Positions 1 through 5,137 of a stretch of 5,962 nucleotides of DNA are shown here, piece by piece. The stretch spans positions 1 to 5,962 of the forward strand of contig CAUJKG010000135.1 in NCBI GenBank assembly GCA_963205465.1, given 5' to 3'. The DNA comes from Pseudomonadota bacterium (GTDB lineage: Bacteria; Pseudomonadota; Alphaproteobacteria; Rhizobiales; Xanthobacteraceae). The notes beneath the pieces are model-generated. The model had not been told where the DNA came from. It made no database searches and worked only from the letters and a program-made list of their open reading frames with translations. Each line of letters opens with the position of its first letter. Position 1 is the first letter of the stretch. The position numbers and the translations under genes were made by a program.

Positions 1-232
1 ATGCCGCCACCGCGCCAACCGCGATAAGCAGCTTCTTGCGGCGTTCGCCGCCGCGCGTTTTGCCGCCGTCGCTGCCGCTGCTTTGACCGTCGCCCGCATT
101 GCTCTGCGCGTTCGCAGACGGCGGAGCCTTCGGGGCTTCGGCCTTGGGCGCTGTAGTTCGCGCGTGCAGCGGCGCAATCTCCGCGCCCTGCGCTTCGTTC
201 TCTTCGGAATGTTTTCTCGCGGCTTCAGCCAT
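1..232 (-). CDS. N-terminus of a probable HlyD/EmrA-type membrane fusion protein (partial)
   Basis: This gene reads leftward from the ATG at 232-230 and runs off the left edge after 77 codons with no stop. The first 65 or so residues are polar and low in complexity, rich in Ala, Pro, Gly, Ser and Gln. A basic patch (ERRKK, residues 63-67) follows, then a hydrophobic run starting LLIAVGAVAA that continues past the edge. This is a cytoplasmic tail followed by the start of a signal anchor. Periplasmic adaptor proteins of the HlyD/EmrA type in alphaproteobacteria often start this way, and a TetR regulator divergent from the gene fits an efflux operon. The part that would prove it (lipoyl and barrel domains) is outside the window, so any single-pass envelope protein remains possible. 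The start is only weakly supported, as no good Shine-Dalgarno sequence precedes it. A palindromic operator lies 14-36 bases upstream of the start codon. Confidence 0.6.
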   Translation of the reverse strand, partial: MAEAARKHSEENEAQGAEIAPLHARTTAPKAEAPKAPPSANAQSNAGDGQSSGSDGGKTRGGERRKKLLIAVGAVAA

Positions 233-245
233 CGAAACAACCCAT

Positions 246-268
246 ATTGACCGAACGGTTCGGTCAAT
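246..268. promoter_or_regulatory. Palindromic TetR-type operator 1, next to the leftward gene
   Basis: This is a perfect inverted repeat: ATTGACCGAAC (246-256), one central base (257), and GTTCGGTCAAT (258-268). Its 15-bp core, ACCGAAC-G-GTTCGGT (250-264), recurs at 311-325. It sits just upstream of the start codon at 232, so a bound repressor would block initiation or elongation of the leftward gene. Assignment to the TetR protein encoded at 345-980 is inferred from position and from the duplicated site. Confidence 0.8.
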
Positions 269-273
269 TTTTC

Positions 274-301
274 TTGACATAGCTAAGAGAAAAGGTCAAA
301 T
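274..301 (+). promoter_or_regulatory. Probable sigma70-type promoter of the tetR gene
   Basis: A consensus -35 box TTGACA (274-279) is followed after 16 bp by TCAAAT (296-301), which matches four of six -10 positions. Transcription would begin near 308, directly before operator 2 (311-325), so repressor binding would shut off its own gene. The -10 box is imperfect, so the exact start is uncertain. Confidence 0.5.
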
Positions 302-304
302 CAA
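276..304 (-). promoter_or_regulatory. Possible promoter of the leftward efflux-type gene
   Basis: On the minus strand, TTGATT (304-299) and TATGTC (281-276) are separated by 17 bp. They match four and three consensus positions. Initiation would fall near 269, at the edge of operator 1 (246-268), mirroring the tetR side. The boxes are weak and the call rests mainly on this symmetry. Confidence 0.25.
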
Positions 305-310
305 TGACCG

Positions 311-325
311 ACCGAACCGTTCGGT
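311..325. promoter_or_regulatory. Palindromic TetR-type operator 2, next to tetR
   Basis: The sequence ACCGAAC-C-GTTCGGT is a perfect 7-1-7 inverted repeat and the same core as operator 1 (the centre base is the complement). It lies 20-34 bases upstream of the tetR start codon at 345, and the two dyad centres (257 and 318) are 61 bp apart. This supports autoregulation by the adjacent TetR protein. Confidence 0.8.
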
Positions 326-344
326 TCGATTTTATGAGAGCTTT

Positions 345-980
345 ATGGCCGAAAGTGTTGCCACCCGCGAGAAATCCGCTCCCGAGAGCGACAAGCGCGC
401 CCAGATTCTGGAGGGTGCGCGGCAGGTGTTCTTCGCGCACGGCTTCAACGGCTCCAGCATGTCTGAGATCGCGCTCGCGGCCGGCGTCTCTAAGGGCACA
501 CTTTACGTTTACTTCGAAAACAAGGAGCGGCTGTTCGCAGCACTGGTCGAAGAATACTCCCGGCGTATCGGCGAAACGACCCTGAAGCTCGAAGGCGACG
601 ATCAGGACGTCCGCACCGTCTTACTCAGAACGGGCCGCAACTACCTCAATGTGCTGGCGCAGCCCGATCACGTTGCCTGGCTGCGCACGGTGATCGGCGC
701 GTCGGAAAAATTTCCCGAACTGGGTCAGGTATTCGTCGATTCAGGACCACGGCGCGCGGCGAAGAAACTCGCCGACTGGTTTCGCGACCGCATCTCGCGC
801 GGACAACTGAAGATCGACAATGTCGAGATCGCGGCCTGGCAATTCACGATGATGATCCAGGGGCCGATCCTCGTACCGATGCTGTATGGTGGCGAGGCGC
901 GGCCCTCCCCCGCGCGGATCGACGAGGTCGTGAAGCATTCCGTCGATATGTTTCTCGCGGCTTACGCTCGCAAAACCTGA
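345..980 (+). CDS. TetR/AcrR-family transcriptional repressor
   Basis: The protein has 211 residues, normal for the family. After a polar leader of about 17 residues comes the TetR DNA-binding domain (about 18-65). It contains the conserved helix-turn-helix around SMSEIALAAGVSKGTLYVYF (38-57), followed by ENKERLF. The rest is the all-helical ligand-binding and dimerisation domain. Its DHVAWLRTVIGASEKFPELG stretch (109-128) resembles AefR/AcrR-like repressors of efflux pumps. I chose the ATG at 345. It has a GAGAG four bases upstream, the HTH domain then starts where expected, and there is no in-frame ATG, GTG or TTG for some distance upstream. An earlier in-frame ATG at 99 would run translation through the leftward gene, both operators and the promoter. 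The protein probably represses itself and the divergent gene at 1-232, released by an unknown ligand. The family call is secure; the ligand cannot be told from sequence. Confidence 0.93.
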   Translation: MAESVATREKSAPESDKRAQILEGARQVFFAHGFNGSSMSEIALAAGVSKGTLYVYFENKERLFAALVEEYSRRIGETTLKLEGDDQDVRTVLLRTGRNYLNVLAQPDHVAWLRTVIGASEKFPELGQVFVDSGPRRAAKKLADWFRDRISRGQLKIDNVEIAAWQFTMMIQGPILVPMLYGGEARPSPARIDEVVKHSVDMFLAAYARKT

Positions 981-1032
981 GCCTGGAGCAGGATAGCTTT
1001 TCTTTATATGCAATCCCGCTCTAGCTTTGTTT

Positions 1033-1132
1033 GAGCATGATCCCTCGGGTCGAACCCAAGGGCATGCTTTTCCGAAAACCGCTTCGCACCCCCAGATCAA
1101 GTCCGGGGGCAGGCTATTTCGGGATCATGCTC
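1033..1132. repeat. Structured dispersed repeat with 12-bp inverted ends (REP-like)
   Basis: The ends are a perfect 12-bp inverted repeat, GAGCATGATCCC (1033-1044) and GGGATCATGCTC (1121-1132). Inside are a hairpin at 1042-1062 (9-bp arms, 3-base loop), the dyad TTTTC-C-GAAAA (1068-1078), and a second hairpin at 1087-1111. I recall the GAGCATGATC ... GGATCATGCTC ends with a TTTTCCGAAAACC core as a recurrent intergenic element in Bradyrhizobium-like genomes; this is memory, not a search. The related lead-in ATCCCGCTCTAGCTTTGTTT (1012-1031) may belong to it. The element sits between the ends of two converging genes and could act as a two-way transcription or mRNA boundary, but no T-tract of a standard intrinsic terminator follows either hairpin. 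The rest of the 158-bp gap shows nothing else. Confidence 0.75.
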
Positions 1133-1138
1133 TTAGGA

Positions 1139-2353
1139 TCAGACGCGCTCGATCGCAAGCGCGACACCCTGCCCAACACCGACGCACATGGTCGCAAGAC
1201 CATATTTACCGCCGGACTCCTCCAGCGCGCGCATGGCCGTGCCGGCAATACGGGCTCCCGACATGCCGAGCGGATGGCCGAGCGCAATCGCGCCGCCATT
1301 CGGATTCACGTGCGGCGCATCGTCGGCGACGCCAAAGCGCCGCATGCAGGCGAGCGCCTGACTGGCGAAGGCTTCGTTGAGTTCGATCACGTCGAACTTG
1401 TTCGCGGGGATACCGAGACGCTCGGAAAGTTTCTCCACCGCCGGCACCGGACCGATCCCCATGACACGCGGCGGCACGCCAGCGGACGCCATGCCGAGAA
1501 TGCGCGCACGGGGTTTAAGCCCATTCGCCTTCGCGGCTTCTTCAGACGCGATCACGAGTGCAGCCGCGCCATCGTTCACGCCGGAAGCATTACCGGCCGT
1601 GACCGTGCCCGGATTGCGGAACGGCGTTCTGAGCTTCGCAAGCCCTTCGATCGTGGTGTCGCCGCGCGGATGCTCGTCCTTGTCGACCCTGACCGCGCCT
1701 GCCTTGCCGCCCGGCACTTCCACGGCGACGATCTCGCCATCGAAATAGCCGCGCTTTTGCGCGGCGACTGCACGATGCTGCGAGCGGAGCGCGAACTGAT
1801 CCTGATCCTCGCGCTTCACCTGATATTCCTCGGCGACGTTCTCGCCGGTTTCCGGCATGGAATCGACGCCATATTGCGCCTTCATCAACGGATTGATGAA
1901 GCGCCAGCCGATGGTGGTGTCGTAGATTTCAGCGGAGCGCGAAAAGGCTTCGGTGGCCTTGCCCATGACGAAGGGCGCGCGCGACATCGATTCCGCGCCG
2001 CCCGCGATGCTGAGCGAAATTTCACCGGCCTTGATCGCACGCGCCGCCGCCCCGACCGCATCGAGCCCGGAAGCGCACAGGCGATTGATGGTGTTGCCGG
2101 GAATACTCACGGGAAGCCCGGCGAGCAAAAGCCCCATGCGCGCGATGTTACGGTTGTCTTCGCCGGCCTGATTGGCGCAACCGAAAAACACTTCCTCGAT
2201 TTTGTTCACATCGAGCGACGGATTGCGCGCCAGGAGCGCCTTGAGGACATGGGCCGCGAGATCGTCGGGGCGCACCTTGGCGAGCGAACCGCCGAAACGT
2301 CCGATCGGGGTGCGGACGAAATCACAGATATAGGCGTCGCGCAGTTCAGCCAT
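1139..2353 (-). CDS. pcaF: 3-oxoadipyl-CoA thiolase (beta-ketoadipate pathway)
   Basis: This thiolase of 404 residues cleaves 3-oxoadipyl-CoA with CoA to succinyl-CoA and acetyl-CoA, the final step of the beta-ketoadipate pathway and also of phenylacetate degradation (PaaJ). The nucleophilic cysteine is Cys93 in NRLCASGLDAV. The NEAFA motif is at 326-330, the catalytic His360 in GHPLG (359-363), and the second active-site Cys390 in CVGVGQG. Stretches such as GCANQAGEDNRN (58-69), ESMSRAPFVMGKA (121-133) and TTIGWRFINPLM (146-157) match what I recall of the PcaF/PaaJ/CatF group closely and separate it from PhaA-type acetoacetyl-CoA thiolases. The start at 2353 has an AAGGAGAG Shine-Dalgarno, and MAELRDAYICDFVRTPIGR is the normal thiolase N-terminus. 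The in-frame ATG at 2494 would add 47 unrelated residues inside pcaJ. It is the last gene of the pcaIJF group, 10 bases after pcaJ. A role in phenylacetate or dicarboxylate oxidation cannot be excluded. Confidence 0.95.
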   Translation of the reverse strand: MAELRDAYICDFVRTPIGRFGGSLAKVRPDDLAAHVLKALLARNPSLDVNKIEEVFFGCANQAGEDNRNIARMGLLLAGLPVSIPGNTINRLCASGLDAVGAAARAIKAGEISLSIAGGAESMSRAPFVMGKATEAFSRSAEIYDTTIGWRFINPLMKAQYGVDSMPETGENVAEEYQVKREDQDQFALRSQHRAVAAQKRGYFDGEIVAVEVPGGKAGAVRVDKDEHPRGDTTIEGLAKLRTPFRNPGTVTAGNASGVNDGAAALVIASEEAAKANGLKPRARILGMASAGVPPRVMGIGPVPAVEKLSERLGIPANKFDVIELNEAFASQALACMRRFGVADDAPHVNPNGGAIALGHPLGMSGARIAGTAMRALEESGGKYGLATMCVGVGQGVALAIERV

Positions 2354-2357
2354 GGTT

Positions 2358-2365
2358 CTCTCCTT
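2358..2365 (-). promoter_or_regulatory. Strong Shine-Dalgarno of pcaF overlapping the pcaJ stop codon
   Basis: AAGGAGAG on the minus strand lies a few bases before the pcaF ATG (2353-2351), and its first two As are also part of the pcaJ TAA stop (2366-2364). It fixes the pcaF start and suggests that ribosomes finishing pcaJ reinitiate on pcaF. Confidence 0.85.
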
Positions 2366-3140
2366 ACGCGTTGCCGCCGTGCGCGGCTTTGGTGCGCGCA
2401 TGCAACTCACGCAGCACTTTGAGTTCGGTTTCGTTGGGCGGCGGCGTTTCGCCGGCGTTCGGCGCAAACTTGACCGGCCAGCCGGTGGCCGCAATCACCT
2501 GCTCCTTCGTGACGCCCGGATGCAGCGAAACCACGGTGAGTTCCTTGGTCGTGGCATCGGGCTCCATAACACAAAGATCGGTAATGACTTTGGTCGGCCC
2601 CTTGGTGGTGACGCCGAGTTTCTCACGGCTGTCGCCGCCCTCGCCGTGACCGAGGGACGTGAAGAAATCGATCTTCTCGACGAAGGCGCGCTTGGAATGC
2701 GCCATGGTGATGAAGATCTGCCCGCAGCTGGTCGCGATTTCCGGCGCACCGCCGCCACCGGGCAGCCGCACGCTCGGCTTCTCGTAAGGACCGACGACCG
2801 TGGTGTTCAGGTTCGCGAACTTGTCGATCTGCGCGCCGCCGAGAAAGCCGGTGGTGATGCGTCCGCCCTGCAGCCAGTAGCGAAACATCTCTGGCACCGG
2901 CACGGTCGTGAGCGCGGTTTCGCATAGCTCGCCGTCACCGATCGAAAGCGGCAGCACATTGGGCCGGGTTTCGATGGTGCCCGACTCGTAAATCAGCACG
3001 ATATCGGGAGCGTGCGTCTGGCGCGCGAGGTTGCAGGCGGCGGAAGGGGCACCGATGCCGACAAAGCAGACATCCTGGTTGGTCAGGGCGCGGGCCGCTG
3101 CCACCGTCATCATTTCGTTCGGCGTAAAATTCTGGCTCAT
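2364..3140 (-). CDS. pcaJ: 3-oxoadipate CoA-transferase, subunit B (CatJ/GctB type)
   Basis: This is the 258-residue beta subunit of a family I CoA-transferase. The catalytic glutamate, which carries the CoA thioester during transfer, is most likely Glu52 in YESGTIE (51-57), close to the position of Glu54 in the glutaconate CoA-transferase beta subunit. Other family features are VGIGAPSAACNLA (27-39), FLGGAQID (99-106) and the glycine loop RLPGGGGAPEIA (125-136). Size and sequence fit the CatJ/glutaconate branch rather than the shorter classical PcaJ. I started it at 3140, where GAGGAAA precedes the ATG and MSQNFTPNEMMTVAAARAL begins like the family. An upstream in-frame ATG at 3179 would add 13 basic residues within pcaI. 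Together with pcaI it should move CoA from succinyl-CoA to 3-oxoadipate. The 3-oxoadipate specificity is inferred from the adjoining pcaF. Steroid-ring hydrolases (IpdAB) share this fold, but the ESG glutamate favours a real transferase. Confidence 0.88.
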   Translation of the reverse strand: MSQNFTPNEMMTVAAARALTNQDVCFVGIGAPSAACNLARQTHAPDIVLIYESGTIETRPNVLPLSIGDGELCETALTTVPVPEMFRYWLQGGRITTGFLGGAQIDKFANLNTTVVGPYEKPSVRLPGGGGAPEIATSCGQIFITMAHSKRAFVEKIDFFTSLGHGEGGDSREKLGVTTKGPTKVITDLCVMEPDATTKELTVVSLHPGVTKEQVIAATGWPVKFAPNAGETPPPNETELKVLRELHARTKAAHGGNA

Positions 3141-3145
3141 GATGA

Positions 3146-3152
3146 TTTCCTC
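3146..3152 (-). promoter_or_regulatory. Shine-Dalgarno of pcaJ overlapping the pcaI stop codon
   Basis: GAGGAAA on the minus strand lies five bases before the pcaJ ATG (3140-3138) and shares bases with the pcaI TGA (3153-3151). The same arrangement recurs at the pcaJ/pcaF junction. It decides the pcaJ start against the in-frame ATG at 3179. Confidence 0.75.
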
Positions 3153-3999
3153 ACGCCGCTTTCTTCGCGTGGGCCGCAAACGCTTCGGGACCCTTCTTCA
3201 GCACGTTCTCTTCCATCCAGGCGAGGAAGCTGTCGCGGTCCCGCGCGATTTCATCCCATGCTTTATAGAAGGCATTGTCGCGCTTGTAATAGCCCTGCGT
3301 ATAGGAAGGGTGCGCGCCACCCGGCACCACGGCAATGGCTTTTACGGTCCAGCCCGGCAACACCACCGAATTCGGCGAAGGCGTATTCAATTCGTCCACG
3401 ATCTCCTCGACCGTCACAACGGAGCGCTTCGCCGCCAGCACCGCTTCCTTCTGCACGCCGACGATGCCTTCCAAGAGCACGTTGCCTTTGCGATCCGCCT
3501 TCTGCGCGTGAATGATCGCGACATCAAGGTTCACGGCCGGCACCGTCGCCAGCTTCTCGCCGGTATAGGGGCAGGTCACTTCCTTGATCGACGGATTGAC
3601 CCGCGGCAGTTCCGCGCCGCGATAACCACGAAATACCGCAAACGGCAGCCCGGCCGCGGCGGCATCATAGGCGTTCGCCATGGCGGCATGCGAATGCTCG
3701 ACGATCTCGATCTTGTTGGGCCAACCGTTCTGGTAGGCGTCGCGGAAGCGGTGCAGCGAGCCGACGCCGGGATTGCCGCCCCAGGAAAACGTCATGCGCT
3801 CCGCGCAGCCCATACCGATCAGCTGATCGTAGATCAGGTCCGGTGTCATGCGGATCAGCGAAAGGCGCTTTCGCTTCTGGCGGATGATTTCGTGACCAGC
3901 GGCAAAGGGAATGAGATGCGTGAAGCCTTCCATCGCGACGGCATCGCCATCACGAACATTCGCCTCGATCGCCTCGGATAATTTCAGAAATTCGGCCAT
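3151..3999 (-). CDS. pcaI: 3-oxoadipate CoA-transferase, subunit A (CatI/GctA type)
   Basis: This is the 282-residue alpha subunit of the CoA-transferase whose beta subunit follows 10 bases downstream. It opens with the family CoA-binding region DGDAVAMEGFTHLIPFAAGH (17-36). It also carries TFSWGGNPGVGS (70-81) and the family I signature HAQKADRKGN (164-173). Classical PcaI is about 230 residues. This longer form, with the GFTHLIPFAAGHE region, matches the CatI and glutaconate CoA-transferase branch, so the symbol stands for function rather than close descent. The start at 3999 is the natural family N-terminus, but it has no clear Shine-Dalgarno sequence, unlike pcaJ and pcaF. An inverted repeat over the probable promoter lies 10-39 bases upstream. 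As the first gene of pcaIJF it probably initiates an inducible transcript. The CoA acceptor (3-oxoadipate, or another dicarboxylate such as adipate or glutaconate) is inferred from context. Confidence 0.88.
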   Translation of the reverse strand: MAEFLKLSEAIEANVRDGDAVAMEGFTHLIPFAAGHEIIRQKRKRLSLIRMTPDLIYDQLIGMGCAERMTFSWGGNPGVGSLHRFRDAYQNGWPNKIEIVEHSHAAMANAYDAAAAGLPFAVFRGYRGAELPRVNPSIKEVTCPYTGEKLATVPAVNLDVAIIHAQKADRKGNVLLEGIVGVQKEAVLAAKRSVVTVEEIVDELNTPSPNSVVLPGWTVKAIAVVPGGAHPSYTQGYYKRDNAFYKAWDEIARDRDSFLAWMEENVLKKGPEAFAAHAKKAA

Positions 4000-4008
4000 A
4001 AACGCACC

Positions 4009-4038
4009 ATTTCGCGCAAGAAATTCAGCGCGCGAAAT
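4009..4038. promoter_or_regulatory. Inverted-repeat operator candidate upstream of pcaI
   Basis: Perfect 9-bp arms, ATTTCGCGC (4009-4017) and GCGCGAAAT (4030-4038), flank 12 bp that contain the nearly concentric dyad GAAATTC (4020-4026). The arms are about 21 bp apart centre to centre, two helical turns, which suits a dimeric regulator. The right arm overlaps the proposed -10 box, which suggests repression of pcaIJF. No regulator gene for it is visible in the window. A hairpin in the 5' leader is an alternative. Confidence 0.55.
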
Positions 4039-4063
4039 TAGGGGGCATGCCTACCATCGTCAA
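4035..4063 (-). promoter_or_regulatory. Probable promoter of pcaIJF
   Basis: On the minus strand, TTGACG (4063-4058) and TAATTT (4040-4035) are separated by exactly 17 bp. The -35 matches five of six consensus bases and the -10 only three. Initiation near 4028 would give a leader of about 28 bases. The weak -10 would suit a promoter that needs an activator. Confidence 0.4.
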
Positions 4064-4085
4064 GGAACCGGATCGTTCCAACGAT
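4064..4085. promoter_or_regulatory. Overlapping dyads just upstream of the pcaI -35 box
   Basis: Two inverted repeats share bases here: GGAAC-CGGATC-GTTCC (4064-4079) and ATCGTT-CC-AACGAT (4072-4085). They abut the proposed -35 box at 4058-4063, about 35-60 bp before the proposed start of transcription. That is a typical place for an activator of the LysR or IclR type, the families that usually control beta-ketoadipate genes. The remaining bases up to the livM stop hold only a weak CCCGC/GCGGG stem (4088-4092 with 4107-4111) with no T-tract, so no standard terminator separates livM from pcaI. Confidence 0.35.
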
Positions 4086-4116
4086 TACCCGCATTGTCCC
4101 AGCGGCGCGGGGATTT

Positions 4117-5136
4117 TTACAGACGGATGCGCAGCCAGTTCGCGATTTCGCCAATGATACCGCGGCGGAAGAGCAACACGCAGAGCACGAAAATCGCACC
4201 CTGAATGACCGGCACCCATTGGCCCGGCTGCACCGCCACCGCGAACCCAAACAGGTTGAACGAAATATCGCCCGCCGAGGCGAGATAATTCTGCATGGTG
4301 ATGATGACCGCGGCCCCCAGGGCCGGACCGAACACGGTGCCAAGACCACCGACGAGCGTCATCAGCACGACTTCGCCGGACATCGTCCAGTCCACGTCAG
4401 TCAGCGATGCAAGCTGGAACACGATTGCCTTGGTTGCGCCGGCAACCCCGGTCAGCATCGCCGAAAGCACGAAAGCGACGAGCTTGTAGCGGTCGGTCTT
4501 GTAGCCCAGCGAGATCGCGCGCTGTTCGTTCTCGCGGATCGCCTTCAGCACTTCACCGAACGGCGAATAGATGATCCGGTAAATAAGCAGGAAGCAGGCC
4601 AGAAAGATCACGAGCACTGTGAAGTACATGGTCATGATCTTGGACAGATCGAAGATCCCGAACAGCACGCCGCGCGGCACCGCCTGAATACCATCTTCGC
4701 CGCCGGTGAAGGGCGCCTGCAGTGCGAAGAAAAACATCATCTGCGCAAGCGCGAGCGTGATCATCGCGAAATAAATGCCCTGCCGCCGGATGGCGAGCGA
4801 GCCCGCAACCAGGCCCAGAACGGCGGCAACGGCAACGCCGCTCAGAATGGCGAGTTCCGGCGGGAGGCCCCAGACTTTCGCCGCATGTGCGCTGACATAA
4901 CTCGACCAGCCGAAAAACAGCGCGTGACCGAACGACAACAGACCGACATAGCCGAGCAGAAGATTGAAGGCGCAGGCAAACAGCGCAAAGCAGAGCACCT
5001 TCATCAGAAAGACCGGATAGATGAAAAGCGGCGCGACCATGAGGAACGCCACCATCAACACGAAGGCGATCAGTTCGCTCTTCGCAACGCGCGACTGCGA
5101 GGCCGCGATCGCAACTGCACCCGTATCGCCCGCCAT
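4117..5136 (-). CDS. livM: Branched-chain amino acid-type ABC transporter permease LivM
   Basis: This is an integral inner-membrane permease of 339 residues, normal for LivM, forming the import channel together with LivH. A hydrophilic N-terminus of about 22 residues is followed by roughly eight to ten membrane segments (for example around 23-43, 46-68, 95-115, 120-140, 166-188, 218-240, 255-285 and 308-324). Family marks are NLLLGYVGLLSFGHALFFG (58-76), TGGEDGI (144-150) and the cytoplasmic loop SPFGEVLKAIRENEQRAISL (191-210), which contacts the ATPase. KLVAFVLSAMLTGVAGA (218-234) and GGLGTVFGPALGA (263-275) also fit. The start codon comes one base after the livH stop, so translation is probably coupled; upstream there is only a weak GGACGGAC. 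Substrate is not readable from the permease. Nearness to pcaIJF suggests an aromatic acid, dicarboxylate or similar compound as well as amino acids. Confidence 0.93.
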   Translation of the reverse strand: MAGDTGAVAIAASQSRVAKSELIAFVLMVAFLMVAPLFIYPVFLMKVLCFALFACAFNLLLGYVGLLSFGHALFFGWSSYVSAHAAKVWGLPPELAILSGVAVAAVLGLVAGSLAIRRQGIYFAMITLALAQMMFFFALQAPFTGGEDGIQAVPRGVLFGIFDLSKIMTMYFTVLVIFLACFLLIYRIIYSPFGEVLKAIRENEQRAISLGYKTDRYKLVAFVLSAMLTGVAGATKAIVFQLASLTDVDWTMSGEVVLMTLVGGLGTVFGPALGAAVIITMQNYLASAGDISFNLFGFAVAVQPGQWVPVIQGAIFVLCVLLFRRGIIGEIANWLRIRL

Positions 5137-5137
5137 T

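Noticed and set aside
99..344. 82-codon N-terminal extension of TetR from the in-frame ATG at 99
   Set aside because: It would cross the divergent gene, both operators and the promoter, has no family similarity, and the ATG at 345 has a ribosome binding site and the expected domain spacing.
1087..1111. Standard Rho-independent terminator after pcaF
   Set aside because: The stem is GC-rich, but no run of T follows it in either direction, so it is recorded as part of the repeat.
1031..2422. 463-codon open frame on the plus strand opposite pcaF
   Set aside because: It lies in codon register with pcaF, where stops arise only opposite TTA, CTA and TCA codons, which this GC-rich gene avoids. The translation is Arg/His-rich with no recognisable domain, while the minus strand encodes a complete thiolase.
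3031..3981. 316-codon open frame opposite pcaI
   Set aside because: Same codon-register shadow effect as opposite pcaF; no domain, and the minus strand has all CoA-transferase motifs.
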